A DNA stretch of 64,000 bases from CAUZIR01 sp965250195. GTDB taxonomy: Bacteria; Chloroflexota; Dehalococcoidia; Lucifugimonadales; UBA2962. This document shows positions 41,757-49,873 of the stretch, piece by piece. The translations under genes were made by a program, and so were the position numbers. Numbering within the stretch: the stretch's first letter is position 1; every line of letters starts with the position of its first letter. The notes beneath the pieces are model-generated. The model was given only the letters and a program-made list of their open reading frames with translations, did not search any database and was not told the origin of the DNA. The DNA lies in the NCBI GenBank assembly GCA_965250195.1, contig OZ252295.1:62001-126000 (forward strand). Direction: 5' to 3'.

Positions 41757-43091
41757 TCAGGCTGTGAACAGATCCCCCTCTGCCTGCTTGAGGCTTAGCC
41801 CCAGCCGGCGGCGCTCCGACTCTATCCGGAGAACCTTCAACTTAACTTTGTCACCCTCGCGGACGACTTCTCTAGGGTGTTGAACCACCCTATCGGTCAA
41901 TTCCGAGATGTGAACCAGTCCCTCGACGGAGCCCTCCACCCGGGCAAACGCGCCGAAGTTCGTCAGTTTGGTGATGGTGGCGTCTACTACGTCGTTGACG
42001 GCTAACTTCTCGTGGATGGTCTCCCACGGCTCGGGCTGTAACCGCTTGAGGCTGAGAGCTATTTTTTTGTTCTCCGGGTCTACCCTCAGGACATATACGT
42101 CCAACTCTTCCCCAACTGAAACCACCTGCTCGGGCCTGTCCACCTGCCCCCAAGACATTTCGGAGATGTGCACGAGACCGTCCGCACCACCCATGTCCAC
42201 GAAGGCACCGAAGCTACTGATGCCGGTAACGCGGCCCCTGCGGACCTCACCCTCTTTCAACTCTTCGATGAGGCGAGCCTTGCGCTCGTTTCTAATCTCC
42301 TCAACGAACTGGCGCTCGGAAAAGATAGCCCTATTTCTGCTCCGGTTTACCTCGAGCACTTTCAGATCCAGCACCCTGCCGATATCGGTGTTGGCTTCCT
42401 CTTGCGGAGATTCGGGAGATTCGGGTTCGGAAGCGGTCTCTGCTTCACCACCGTCGGCCTCCGCCCCTTGCGTGTCGGTCTCAGCCCCGGTTTTCGGCGG
42501 CGCCGCCTGCGCCTCGGTCGCGCTCTCAGGCTCCGCCGCGGCCTCTGGCTCCGGTGCTGCGACATCGGTTTCGGGAGCCGGCTCGCTGGGTCCGGGCTCG
42601 TCCCGATCGTCACGCTGGTCCCGGTCCTGACTCTGGTCCCGGAATCTGTCTCTGGAGATGCTAACTAGCTGAGAGGCGGGGACAAAACCGTGCACACCCT
42701 CAACCTCGACGATGGCTCCACCCCTGTTAAAGCCGAGGACCGTTCCGCGGACGCTCTCTTTGGTGTCAACGAACTTGGCAAGGATCCGCCAGCCCTTTTC
42801 GCCTACAGCTCTGTCCAACGACAGTATTGCGGGCTGTTCACCGGATTCGTTCCTTATGACCACGGTGACGATGTCGTCACCTACTTTGAGGGGACCACCA
42901 CCGTCGGCCTGGGCGGTTCGCAACTCGCGGGTCGGGACGAAGCCCTCGGACTTGTGGCCGAAGTTCACGTGAAGACCGTCAGACTCCACGCTCATTACCA
43001 CGCCCTCAACGACGTCACCACGCCGGATGGGCTTCATCGTCTCAACGGAGTCGAGGAGCTGCCCCATGTCCTCGTAACCCTCACCCTGCAT
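41757..43091 (-). CDS. rpsA: 30S ribosomal protein S1 (four S1 domains, acidic insert in domain 2)
   Basis: From ATG 43089-43091 the protein is 444 aa with S1 domains. In the 17-residue-longer frame numbering these are about 41-112, 128-278, 297-367 and 383-453. Domains 3 and 4 have SSFGAFVDMGGADGLVHISE and TNFGAFARVEGSVEGLVHIS. Domain 2 is split by ~85 residues of Asp/Glu/Pro/Ala-rich sequence between SQLVSISRDRF and DIGRVLDLKVLEV. S1 binds mRNA on the small subunit. The chosen start has GGGAG nine bases upstream; an ATG 51 bases earlier does not. Confidence 0.9.
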   Translation of the reverse strand: MQGEGYEDMGQLLDSVETMKPIRRGDVVEGVVMSVESDGLHVNFGHKSEGFVPTRELRTAQADGGGPLKVGDDIVTVVIRNESGEQPAILSLDRAVGEKGWRILAKFVDTKESVRGTVLGFNRGGAIVEVEGVHGFVPASQLVSISRDRFRDQSQDRDQRDDRDEPGPSEPAPETDVAAPEPEAAAEPESATEAQAAPPKTGAETDTQGAEADGGEAETASEPESPESPQEEANTDIGRVLDLKVLEVNRSRNRAIFSERQFVEEIRNERKARLIEELKEGEVRRGRVTGISSFGAFVDMGGADGLVHISEMSWGQVDRPEQVVSVGEELDVYVLRVDPENKKIALSLKRLQPEPWETIHEKLAVNDVVDATITKLTNFGAFARVEGSVEGLVHISELTDRVVQHPREVVREGDKVKLKVLRIESERRRLGLSLKQAEGDLFTA

Positions 43092-43298
43092 GGTGCTATC
43101 TCCCTCTAGGTCGATAGCTTCTGGGTCTGGAGGCAAGAACATAAGGGTTTACTTTCGTGAGCCGATTCGAAACCGACTCGGCGTTAATGGAGTGGAATCC
43201 TCAGTATATAGCCGCTCCGGGCCCGTGTAAACGTGCCGCGACGCCAATGAAAAGTTTTCGGAACAGGGGTGTAAATGTGGGGAGAGGGGAACGGAAAA

Positions 43299-43418
43299 CC
43301 CCTGGCAGTGACCTATTTTCCCACACCCTTGCAAGTGCAGTATCGTAAGCGCTGAGACGTTTCACTACCGTGTTCGGGATGGGAACGGGTGGGGCCGTCT
43401 CGCCAGAACCACCAGGGG
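43299..43418 (-). rRNA. rrf: 5S ribosomal RNA (not linked to 16S/23S)
   Basis: A 120-nt sequence with pairing ends CCCCTGG/CCAGGGG, the conserved CCCATCCCGAACACGG loop A/B region and the loop E area (CGATACTGCACT). No 16S or 23S sequence flanks it: rpsA lies downstream and a divergent Fe-S gene upstream. Confidence 0.93.
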
Positions 43419-43463
43419 AAATTTTCGTTTTTTTACGAGCCGCCGTAAAGGCGACCTGTAGAG

Positions 43464-43492
43464 AGTGTAAAAGGGCGACGCCGACCAGTCAA
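43464..43492 (-). promoter_or_regulatory. Promoter of the 5S rRNA gene
   Basis: On the minus strand TTGACT (43487-43492) and TACACT (43464-43469) are spaced by 17 bases, about 45 bases upstream of the mature 5' end. This gives the 5S gene its own transcription start. Confidence 0.55.
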
Positions 43493-43530
43493 CAGACTGT
43501 CGGAGTTGCCGGGGATTGACCATGATCTCG

Positions 43531-43560
43531 TTGACCACCTAAGTATGCCAATGCTACGAT
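43531..43560 (+). promoter_or_regulatory. Possible promoter of the A-type Fe-S carrier gene
   Basis: TTGACC (43531-43536) and TACGAT (43555-43560) are spaced by 18 bases, with a ~65-base leader before GTG 43633. It is back-to-back with the 5S promoter. Pattern match only. Confidence 0.4.
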
Positions 43561-43632
43561 CAAACCCGGTGCCTCGCGCTCGCGCGGCCCGTAACTCGAT
43601 CCGATCAACCTGACTTTGTGTGAGGTAAGCGC

Positions 43633-44085
43633 GTGACAACCGATACTCCGGTGATTGAGGTAACGGAACTGGCTTCCCGGAAGCTCGTCGAGGTTCTCGC
43701 CGAGCAGGAGAAGGCGGGAAACATGCTGAGGGTCATGGTTATGCCCGGACCCGGAGGCGCCCTGCAGTACATGCTCGGCGTCGAGGACAAGGCGGGGGAG
43801 GACGATATCGTCATCAAGACCGAATCGGTGGACGTCCTGATCGACTCCGACAGCGTCCCCCTTATTGAGGGCGCCAGTATCGACTACGTCGAGGGGCTGA
43901 TGCGAAGTGGTTTCGTCATTAGCAACCCCAACGCTCCGGTGGGCGGCTGTGCTTGCGGCGGCGGCGGTGGCGGCTGTGGCTGCGGGGGCGGCGGCCAGGG
44001 TCATGGCGGCGGAGACCATGGGGGCGGCCAAGGCCAGGGAGGCGGCGGCTGCGGAAGTGGTGGCTGCGGGTGCGGTGGCGGTTAA
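43633..44085 (+). CDS. HesB/IscA-type Fe-S carrier with Gly/Cys/His-rich tail
   Basis: Residues 1-108 follow the A-type carrier fold: VIEVTELASRKLVEVLAEQE, an LRVMVMPGPGGALQYMLGV strand pair, VDVLIDSDSVPLIEGASIDY and GFVISNPNAPVGGCACGG with the C-terminal Cys-x-Cys (106/108). The first conserved Cys of the family, expected in the GGxCxGxxY segment, is replaced by Gly/Ala. After residue 108 a ~42-residue tail of almost pure Gly carries Cys 115, 117, 140, 145, 147 and His 124, 129. The GTG start follows GAGGTAA. It may still carry a cluster or another metal; the tail is unusual and its role unknown. Confidence 0.82.
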   Translation: MTTDTPVIEVTELASRKLVEVLAEQEKAGNMLRVMVMPGPGGALQYMLGVEDKAGEDDIVIKTESVDVLIDSDSVPLIEGASIDYVEGLMRSGFVISNPNAPVGGCACGGGGGGCGCGGGGQGHGGGDHGGGQGQGGGGCGSGGCGCGGG

Positions 44086-44109
44086 GCCCCGGACGAATTG
44101 AGACGAACA

Positions 44110-44142
44110 GGGGCGGAGTCCGCCGGGCTCCGCCCCCTTTTT
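44110..44142 (+). terminator. Intrinsic terminator after the Fe-S carrier gene
   Basis: A GGGGCGGAG/CTCCGCCCC stem with a nine-base loop is followed by CTTTTTATT. Confidence 0.85.
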
Positions 44143-44196
44143 ATTCGACTCCCACTCCTCCGATGACAGCGCTTTGCCAATGATCGGGCAGCCCCA

Positions 44197-45198
44197 ATGA
44201 CGAAGCTTGCGCTGATAGGCGCCGACGTGCTGGGAGCTTCCATCGCCCTAGCCCTGAAAAAGGCTAAGCCTGGACGCTTCGAGATAGTAGCCGCGGCGGC
44301 AGACCCACAGGTGCTCAAGCAGATCAAGGCCATGGGGGCCGTCGACGAGACCCACGCCGGCGCACGCAAGGCCGTGGACGGTGCCGAAATTATCATCCTC
44401 GACACGCCCCTTATTCACACTCGCGACCTGCTCGAAGCCCTCGGCCCCGTGATCGAACCGGGGGCCCTCGTTACAGACACGGGCCTGGTGAAGGCGCCTG
44501 TGATCGAATGGGCCGGGAGTTTCCTCCCCAAGGGCGTCCACTTCATTGCCGGAAGGCCGGTGCCAAGAACCGACCTCGCGGGGCTCAAAGACGCCTCAGC
44601 CGATGTCGTGGCCGGTGCGGAGTACTGCGTGGTGGCGGAGCCGGACAGCCCGTCTGAGGCGGTCCGGGCACTGGTAAGTCTGGCCGAGATGTGTGGGGCC
44701 TACCCGTTTTTCCTCGGAGTCCGGGAGCATGACACCTACAGCTCGGCGATGGGCGTGCTCCCCACGGTCCTTTCGTCGGCACTAATGAGCACCGTGTCGT
44801 CCTCCAATTCCTGGGCCGAGATGTCTCGGGTCGCCTCCGGCCAGTTTAGGGACATGACCCGCCTGGCTGACCGAGACCCAGAGGAGAGCCACGCGTCGAG
44901 CCTGGTCAACCCGGACGACCTGGTCCACTGGATTGACCAGATGATCACTAGCCTTTATCAGTTCCGCAACCAGGTAAAAGAGAACAAAGAAGAGCTGTTC
45001 GGCTCTTTCGTCAACGCCTGGGAGCAGAGAGCGAAGTGGGAGGCCGGTGCCGTTCACCCGGACGACGCGGGCGACAAGCAGCGGATGACCTCGGGCGAGG
45101 CCATGGCAGAAATGATGGTCGGCTCGCTATTGATGGACCGGTACCGCAATATGACCGGCAAGTCCCGCAAGCAGTGGGAGTACTTCAGGAAGGGATAG
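44197..45198 (+). CDS. tyrA: Prephenate/arogenate dehydrogenase-family protein
   Basis: The 333-aa protein has an N-terminal NAD-binding fold (LALIGADVLGASIALALKK; the usual GxGxxG is IGADVLGAS) and the TyrA helical C-terminal domain, with ILDTPLIHTRDLLEALGP, HFIAGRPVP and FFLGVREHDTYSSAMGVLP (the HDxxxA catalytic region). It would convert prephenate or arogenate toward tyrosine. aroA follows nine bases later, which supports the pathway. The altered glycine motif and a longer C-terminus leave some doubt about substrate and cofactor. Confidence 0.8.
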   Translation: MTKLALIGADVLGASIALALKKAKPGRFEIVAAAADPQVLKQIKAMGAVDETHAGARKAVDGAEIIILDTPLIHTRDLLEALGPVIEPGALVTDTGLVKAPVIEWAGSFLPKGVHFIAGRPVPRTDLAGLKDASADVVAGAEYCVVAEPDSPSEAVRALVSLAEMCGAYPFFLGVREHDTYSSAMGVLPTVLSSALMSTVSSSNSWAEMSRVASGQFRDMTRLADRDPEESHASSLVNPDDLVHWIDQMITSLYQFRNQVKENKEELFGSFVNAWEQRAKWEAGAVHPDDAGDKQRMTSGEAMAEMMVGSLLMDRYRNMTGKSRKQWEYFRKG

Positions 45199-45207
45199 GC
45201 AAACGGC

Positions 45208-46551
45208 GTGATAAGGACTGTCAAAAACGCCGAGCGAGTGCAGGGTGTTCCGGCCCCGCCGGGCGACAAGTCGATCTCCCACAGGGCGGTCCTCCTCAAC
45301 TCCCTTACCTCGGGATCGGCACACGTGTCGAACTTCTGCGAGGGCGACGACCGTACGGCCATGCTTGGCTGCCTACGCGGCCTGGGTATCTCTATCAAAC
45401 GCATTAGGCATACCGACGGGCGCACGTGCAGCGACTGTTTTTACGTCCGCGGCCGGGGGCCCAACGGACTCAGAGAGCCCGATCATGTGCTCAGCGCCGG
45501 GAATTCTGGAACGACCATACGCCTGGTGACAGGCCTTTTGGCCGCGCAGCCGTTTTTCAGTGTCATATCCGGTGACCGGTCACTAAGGTACCGGCCGATG
45601 GACAGGATCGTAAGGCCTTTGGCCAAGATGGGTGCCAGGATCATGGGCCGTGGGCAGGACGCCCTCGCGCCACTGGCGATCAGGGGCGGTGACCTGAAGG
45701 GCATCGAATACGAGATGCCCGTGGCGAGCGCCCAGCTTAAGTCCGCCATCCTCATCGCCGGTCTGTACGCGCGGGGGACGACGACGGTCATCGAACCGGC
45801 GCCGTCACGCGACCACACCGAGCGTATGCTCAGGGCCATGGGGGCCGATGTAAAGACGGATGGCTCGGCCATAACGGTGAGTCGGTCGGACCTGTTTACC
45901 ATGGACGTCTGGGTGCCTGGCGACATCAGCGGCGCGGCCTTTTGGATGGTGCTCGCAGCATGCCACCCCAATGCCTCTCTTCGCATCAGCCGCGTGGGAA
46001 TTAATCCCACCCGCACGGGGGTGATTGATGTGCTCAAGGAGATGGGAGTTGCGATGCGCCTGGAAAATATTCACGAGGATGCCGGTGAGCCGTCCGCCGA
46101 CATAGTTGTTAAATCCAGCAATCTCAGAGGCATAGAGATAGGAGGCGACATCATCCCCAGGGTGATCGACGAGATCCCAATACTCGCGCTCGCAGCCACG
46201 TTCGCCGAGGGCCGCACCGTAATTAAGGACGCCCACGAACTGAGGGTGAAGGAGTCCGACCGCATTGCCGCCACGGTCGAAGGCCTAAAGGCGATGGGCG
46301 CCAACATTGAAGAGCGCACCGACGGCCTGGTCATCGACGGCGCGCCCATGCACACAGGCGGGTTGACGGGAGCACAGGTCGATGGCCACGGTGACCACCG
46401 CATCGCCATGACCATGGGCATCGCAGGAGCACTGGCCGCCGGTCAGACTCAGGTCACCGGGGCGGAGGCTGCGTCCATCTCCTACCCCCGGTTCTGGGAC
46501 GAACTGGGCACGGTTACCGGGGGCTCGGTGTCTGGGGAGATCTCGCCGTGA
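45208..46551 (+). CDS. aroA: 3-phosphoshikimate 1-carboxyvinyltransferase (EPSP synthase)
   Basis: The 447-aa protein has PPGDKSISHRAVLLNSL near the start, LSAGNSGTTIRLVTGLL near 93-109, ELRVKESDRIAATVEGL and GDHRIAMTMGIAGALA. These bind shikimate-3-phosphate and PEP in the sixth step of the chorismate pathway. The start is GTG 45208, nine bases after tyrA; its TGA overlaps the gmk GTG by four bases. Confidence 0.95.
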   Translation: MIRTVKNAERVQGVPAPPGDKSISHRAVLLNSLTSGSAHVSNFCEGDDRTAMLGCLRGLGISIKRIRHTDGRTCSDCFYVRGRGPNGLREPDHVLSAGNSGTTIRLVTGLLAAQPFFSVISGDRSLRYRPMDRIVRPLAKMGARIMGRGQDALAPLAIRGGDLKGIEYEMPVASAQLKSAILIAGLYARGTTTVIEPAPSRDHTERMLRAMGADVKTDGSAITVSRSDLFTMDVWVPGDISGAAFWMVLAACHPNASLRISRVGINPTRTGVIDVLKEMGVAMRLENIHEDAGEPSADIVVKSSNLRGIEIGGDIIPRVIDEIPILALAATFAEGRTVIKDAHELRVKESDRIAATVEGLKAMGANIEERTDGLVIDGAPMHTGGLTGAQVDGHGDHRIAMTMGIAGALAAGQTQVTGAEAASISYPRFWDELGTVTGGSVSGEISP

Positions 46552-47189
46552 CCGAGGGGTCCAGCGACGCCCCGGATGACTCGTCAGCAAACACAACGGG
46601 GCCACCCCTACTGATAATCCTCTCCGGCCCGTCAGGGGTGGGCAAAGACGCTGTCCTTTCTCGCATGAGGCTACTGGACCGACCGTTCCACCTGACCGTC
46701 ACCGTGACGACCCGCCCGAAGCGGCCGATGGAGACTGACGAGATCGATTACATTTTCCTGTCCAAGCGAGATTTCGGGCTCATGGTCGCAAAAGACGAGT
46801 TTCTCGAACATGCCGAGGTGTACGGCAACCACTACGGCGTCCCCAAACAGCAGGTCAGGGAGGCGATGGCGGCCGGAATGGACGTGATAATCAAGGCCGA
46901 CGTGCAGGGCGCCGAGACCATTCGTGCCCTGGCACCGGAGGCACTCGCGATCTTCCTTGCGCCGACCGGTATGGAAGAGCTTGAGGCGAGGCTGACGGCC
47001 CGTCTGACCGAGAGTCCGGGTGCGCTGGCGCTACGCCTCGAAACCGCTGCTGCCGAGATGCAAGAGGCGCAAAAATTCGACTACATCGTCTACAATCCGG
47101 ACGGTCAGATCGACGAGGCCGTCATGAACATCGAACGTCTCGTTAAGCTCGAAAAAGATCGCTTGCCTCCCCGCCGTATCGCTCTTTAA
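46548..47189 (+). CDS. gmk: Guanylate kinase
   Basis: The 213-aa protein has the P-loop LSGPSGVGKDAVLSRM near 26-41, TVTTRPKRPMETDEIDY (GMP-binding), FLEHAEVYGNHYGVPKQQV and a terminal RRIAL. It phosphorylates GMP to GDP. It overlaps aroA by four bases (GTGA). Slightly extended N-terminus (~20 aa), normal otherwise. Confidence 0.94.
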   Translation: MTEGSSDAPDDSSANTTGPPLLIILSGPSGVGKDAVLSRMRLLDRPFHLTVTVTTRPKRPMETDEIDYIFLSKRDFGLMVAKDEFLEHAEVYGNHYGVPKQQVREAMAAGMDVIIKADVQGAETIRALAPEALAIFLAPTGMEELEARLTARLTESPGALALRLETAAAEMQEAQKFDYIVYNPDGQIDEAVMNIERLVKLEKDRLPPRRIAL

Positions 47190-47224
47190 GAGCGGCCCAT
47201 ACCCGACAGATTGGAACCCTACCA

Positions 47225-49825
47225 TTGTCCGATTCCCTGGCGGTAAAGCTACCTGGTAACGTACTTCCAACCGCCTATCAGCTAACGATCACCCCAGACC
47301 TATCTGAATACACATTCGACGGCGAGGCGGACATCACCATAGAAGTCCTGTCCTCCACTCGCTCGATCACGCTCAACGCGGTTGAACTGGACATCTTCAG
47401 AGCGCGACTGACGCGGCCAGCGGCCGAACCACTGAACGGCACCGTTACTTACGAAGCCGACGAAGAGACGGCGACGATCACGTTCCCTGCCGAGATCGCG
47501 CCCGGACCGGCGACGCTCTCGCTGGAGTTCAACGGCACGCTCAACGACCGGCTGCGCGGATTCTATCGCAGCCGCTACACTGGCGCGGACGGCGCGGATC
47601 GCTACCTGGCCTCAACCCAGTTCGAGCCCACCGACGCCCGGCGCGCGCTCCCATGCTGGGACGAACCGTCGCTCAAAGCAGCGTTCACCGTGACTCTGGT
47701 GGTACCAGACGGCCTGGCCGCGATCTCCAACATGCCCGAGGAGTCGGTGGACCGGGGCGACGGGAAGAGGACCGTCCGATTCGCTACGACACCGCCTATG
47801 TCCACTTATCTGCTGGCGTTCGCGGTCGGCGACATGGGCTCCGTCGAGGAGCGCTCAGCGTCGGGGACCTTGATGCGGGTGTGGGCGACAACCGGCAACG
47901 AGGAGCGGGGCCGCTTCGCTCTCGAAGTCTCGCTCCGGCTGCTGGACTGGTTTAACGACTACTTCGGCATCCCCTACCCTCTGCCCAAGCTCGACCACGT
48001 GGCCATCCCCGACTTCGCCGCAGGGGCAATGGAGAACTGGGGCTGCATCACCTACCGGGAACCCACGCTTTTGGTCGATGAGAGCGCCAGCTCATCAGGC
48101 ACCAGACAACTCGTAGCAGAGATTGTCGCCCACGAGATGGCGCACATGTGGTTCGGCGACCTGGTGACGATGGCCTGGTGGAACGACCTGTGGCTGAACG
48201 AGAGCTTCGCGTCGTGGATGGGCGACAAGGCAGTGGACTCGCTATTCCCGGAGTGGGACAAGTGGAACCAGTTCCTCGTAGACGACACCGGCAGGGCCCT
48301 GCGGCTGGACGGGCTGAAGAACTCGCACCCCATCGAGCAGGACGTTGACGACCCGGCCGAGATTGGCCAGCTCTTCGACGCCATCAGCTACTCGAAAGGT
48401 GCGTCGGTGATTCGCATGCTCGAAAGCTACATTGGCGAAGACGACTTCAGGGCGGGCATCAACGCCTATCTACAGCAGCACCGTCACGGCAACGCGACGA
48501 CGGCAGACCTGTGGGCATCCCTGGCCCAGGCCTCGGGGAAACCGGTGAGCGAGATCATGGATAGCTGGACGAAGCAGACGGGTTACCCGTATCTCGACGT
48601 TACCGTGGATCGGGCCGATGACGAGGCGCAGGTCTCGGCCACCCAGCGCCGTTTTACCTACGAGGCCCTGCTGAGGGAAAATGGCGGCGACAATACCACC
48701 TGGCAGGTGCCGGTGGCGGTCGGGACGCCCGACCAGGTCCGAGTCTCGACCGTGATGGCAAAACGCCGCGTCTCGGTGACGATACCGGGTCCATCAAACC
48801 CGGCCGACTGGGTAAAGGTGAATCCCGACCAGACGGGCTTTTATCGAGTCAAATACAGCCGCGCCGAGCTGGCACGTCTGGCCGCCGGAGCGGAGTCCGG
48901 AAAGTTGCCCGCGGCCGACCGATTGGGCCTGGCCGAGGATGCTTTCGCCCTGTGCCGGGCGGGGATGCTACCTGCTACCGAGTTTCTCGAGCTGGCGCGA
49001 CATTACCGAGGCGAAACCAGCCAGGCGGTATGGGCAAGCGTCACCACCAGCCTGGGCGGCCTGGACAACCTGCTCTCTGGTGAACCGACCCACGCAGCCT
49101 TCCACGCCTACGGGAGAGACGTTCTTGGACCGATCGGCGCCAGTGTCGGTTGGCGTCCGGTGCCGGGCGAGGGCCACTTGCAGTCGCTGCTAAGGGCCAA
49201 CGTGCTCTCGGCGCTCGGCGCTTTTGGGGACGAAGCGACGCTCGAACAGGCGTCGGAACGATTCAGCGAGTATGTCGAGGATCCGACGGCCGTTCCGGCG
49301 GACCTCAGGCGGGCCGTTTTCGTCCTTGCGGCGAAGTCGGGTGACGCAAGCACTTACGATGCCATGTGGGATGCTCACGGCCAGACGAAGCTCCAGGAGG
49401 AGCAGGTGCGGCTGTTGGCGGGCATCTCCCAGTTCCAGCAGCCAGACCTGATAGTTGAGACCTTGACACGCTCGTTCACCGAGCGAGTCAGGACGCACGA
49501 GGCGATTGGCGTGATCGTCCGCACGGCAATGTCGGAAAAGGGCAGAGACACCGCCTGGCGGTTCATTAGGGACAACTGGGACGAGGTGCACCGGCGCTAC
49601 GGCGAGGGCGGCTTCGGGCTGATGTATCTCGTGGAGACGACATCGGGATTCACCACACAACAACGACTGGAAGAGGTCGATGAGTTCTTCTCAGAAAATC
49701 CGACGCCCGCAGCAGAACGGACGGTGCGCCAGTCGCTGGAAAAGATTCGGCTGAACATCGCCTGGCTGGACAAGAACCGGCGAGGACTCTCTGATTGGCT
49801 GAACGAGCAATCGTCAAAGCGATGA
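47225..49825 (+). CDS. M1-family zinc aminopeptidase (PepN/ERAP-like)
   Basis: The 866-aa protein has the exopeptidase motif GAMENWG, the zinc site HEMAHMWFGDLVTMAWWNDL with the third ligand in WLNESFASW (HExxH-x18-E), a following beta domain and the ERAP1-like C-terminal helical domain. It removes N-terminal residues from peptides. It has a TTG start and is 35 bases from gmk. The last codons and the TGA stop (AAG CGA TGA) lie inside RptA copy 6. Confidence 0.93.
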   Translation: MSDSLAVKLPGNVLPTAYQLTITPDLSEYTFDGEADITIEVLSSTRSITLNAVELDIFRARLTRPAAEPLNGTVTYEADEETATITFPAEIAPGPATLSLEFNGTLNDRLRGFYRSRYTGADGADRYLASTQFEPTDARRALPCWDEPSLKAAFTVTLVVPDGLAAISNMPEESVDRGDGKRTVRFATTPPMSTYLLAFAVGDMGSVEERSASGTLMRVWATTGNEERGRFALEVSLRLLDWFNDYFGIPYPLPKLDHVAIPDFAAGAMENWGCITYREPTLLVDESASSSGTRQLVAEIVAHEMAHMWFGDLVTMAWWNDLWLNESFASWMGDKAVDSLFPEWDKWNQFLVDDTGRALRLDGLKNSHPIEQDVDDPAEIGQLFDAISYSKGASVIRMLESYIGEDDFRAGINAYLQQHRHGNATTADLWASLAQASGKPVSEIMDSWTKQTGYPYLDVTVDRADDEAQVSATQRRFTYEALLRENGGDNTTWQVPVAVGTPDQVRVSTVMAKRRVSVTIPGPSNPADWVKVNPDQTGFYRVKYSRAELARLAAGAESGKLPAADRLGLAEDAFALCRAGMLPATEFLELARHYRGETSQAVWASVTTSLGGLDNLLSGEPTHAAFHAYGRDVLGPIGASVGWRPVPGEGHLQSLLRANVLSALGAFGDEATLEQASERFSEYVEDPTAVPADLRRAVFVLAAKSGDASTYDAMWDAHGQTKLQEEQVRLLAGISQFQQPDLIVETLTRSFTERVRTHEAIGVIVRTAMSEKGRDTAWRFIRDNWDEVHRRYGEGGFGLMYLVETTSGFTTQQRLEEVDEFFSENPTPAAERTVRQSLEKIRLNIAWLDKNRRGLSDWLNEQSSKR

Positions 49826-49871
49826 GGCCATGAGCCGAAGAGCCCAAGAGCGAACGAAGTGAGCGGAGAGC
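49808..49871 (+). repeat. RptA dispersed repeat, copy 6, spanning the aminopeptidase stop and the glycerate-kinase RBS
   Basis: Reads CAATCGTCAAAGCGATGAGG, CCATGAGCCGAAGAGCCC, GAGCGAACGAAGTGAGCGGAG. AAGCGATGA is the end of the aminopeptidase gene and GCGGAGAG is the ribosome-binding site for ATG 49874. Confidence 0.75.
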
Positions 49872-49873
49872 AT

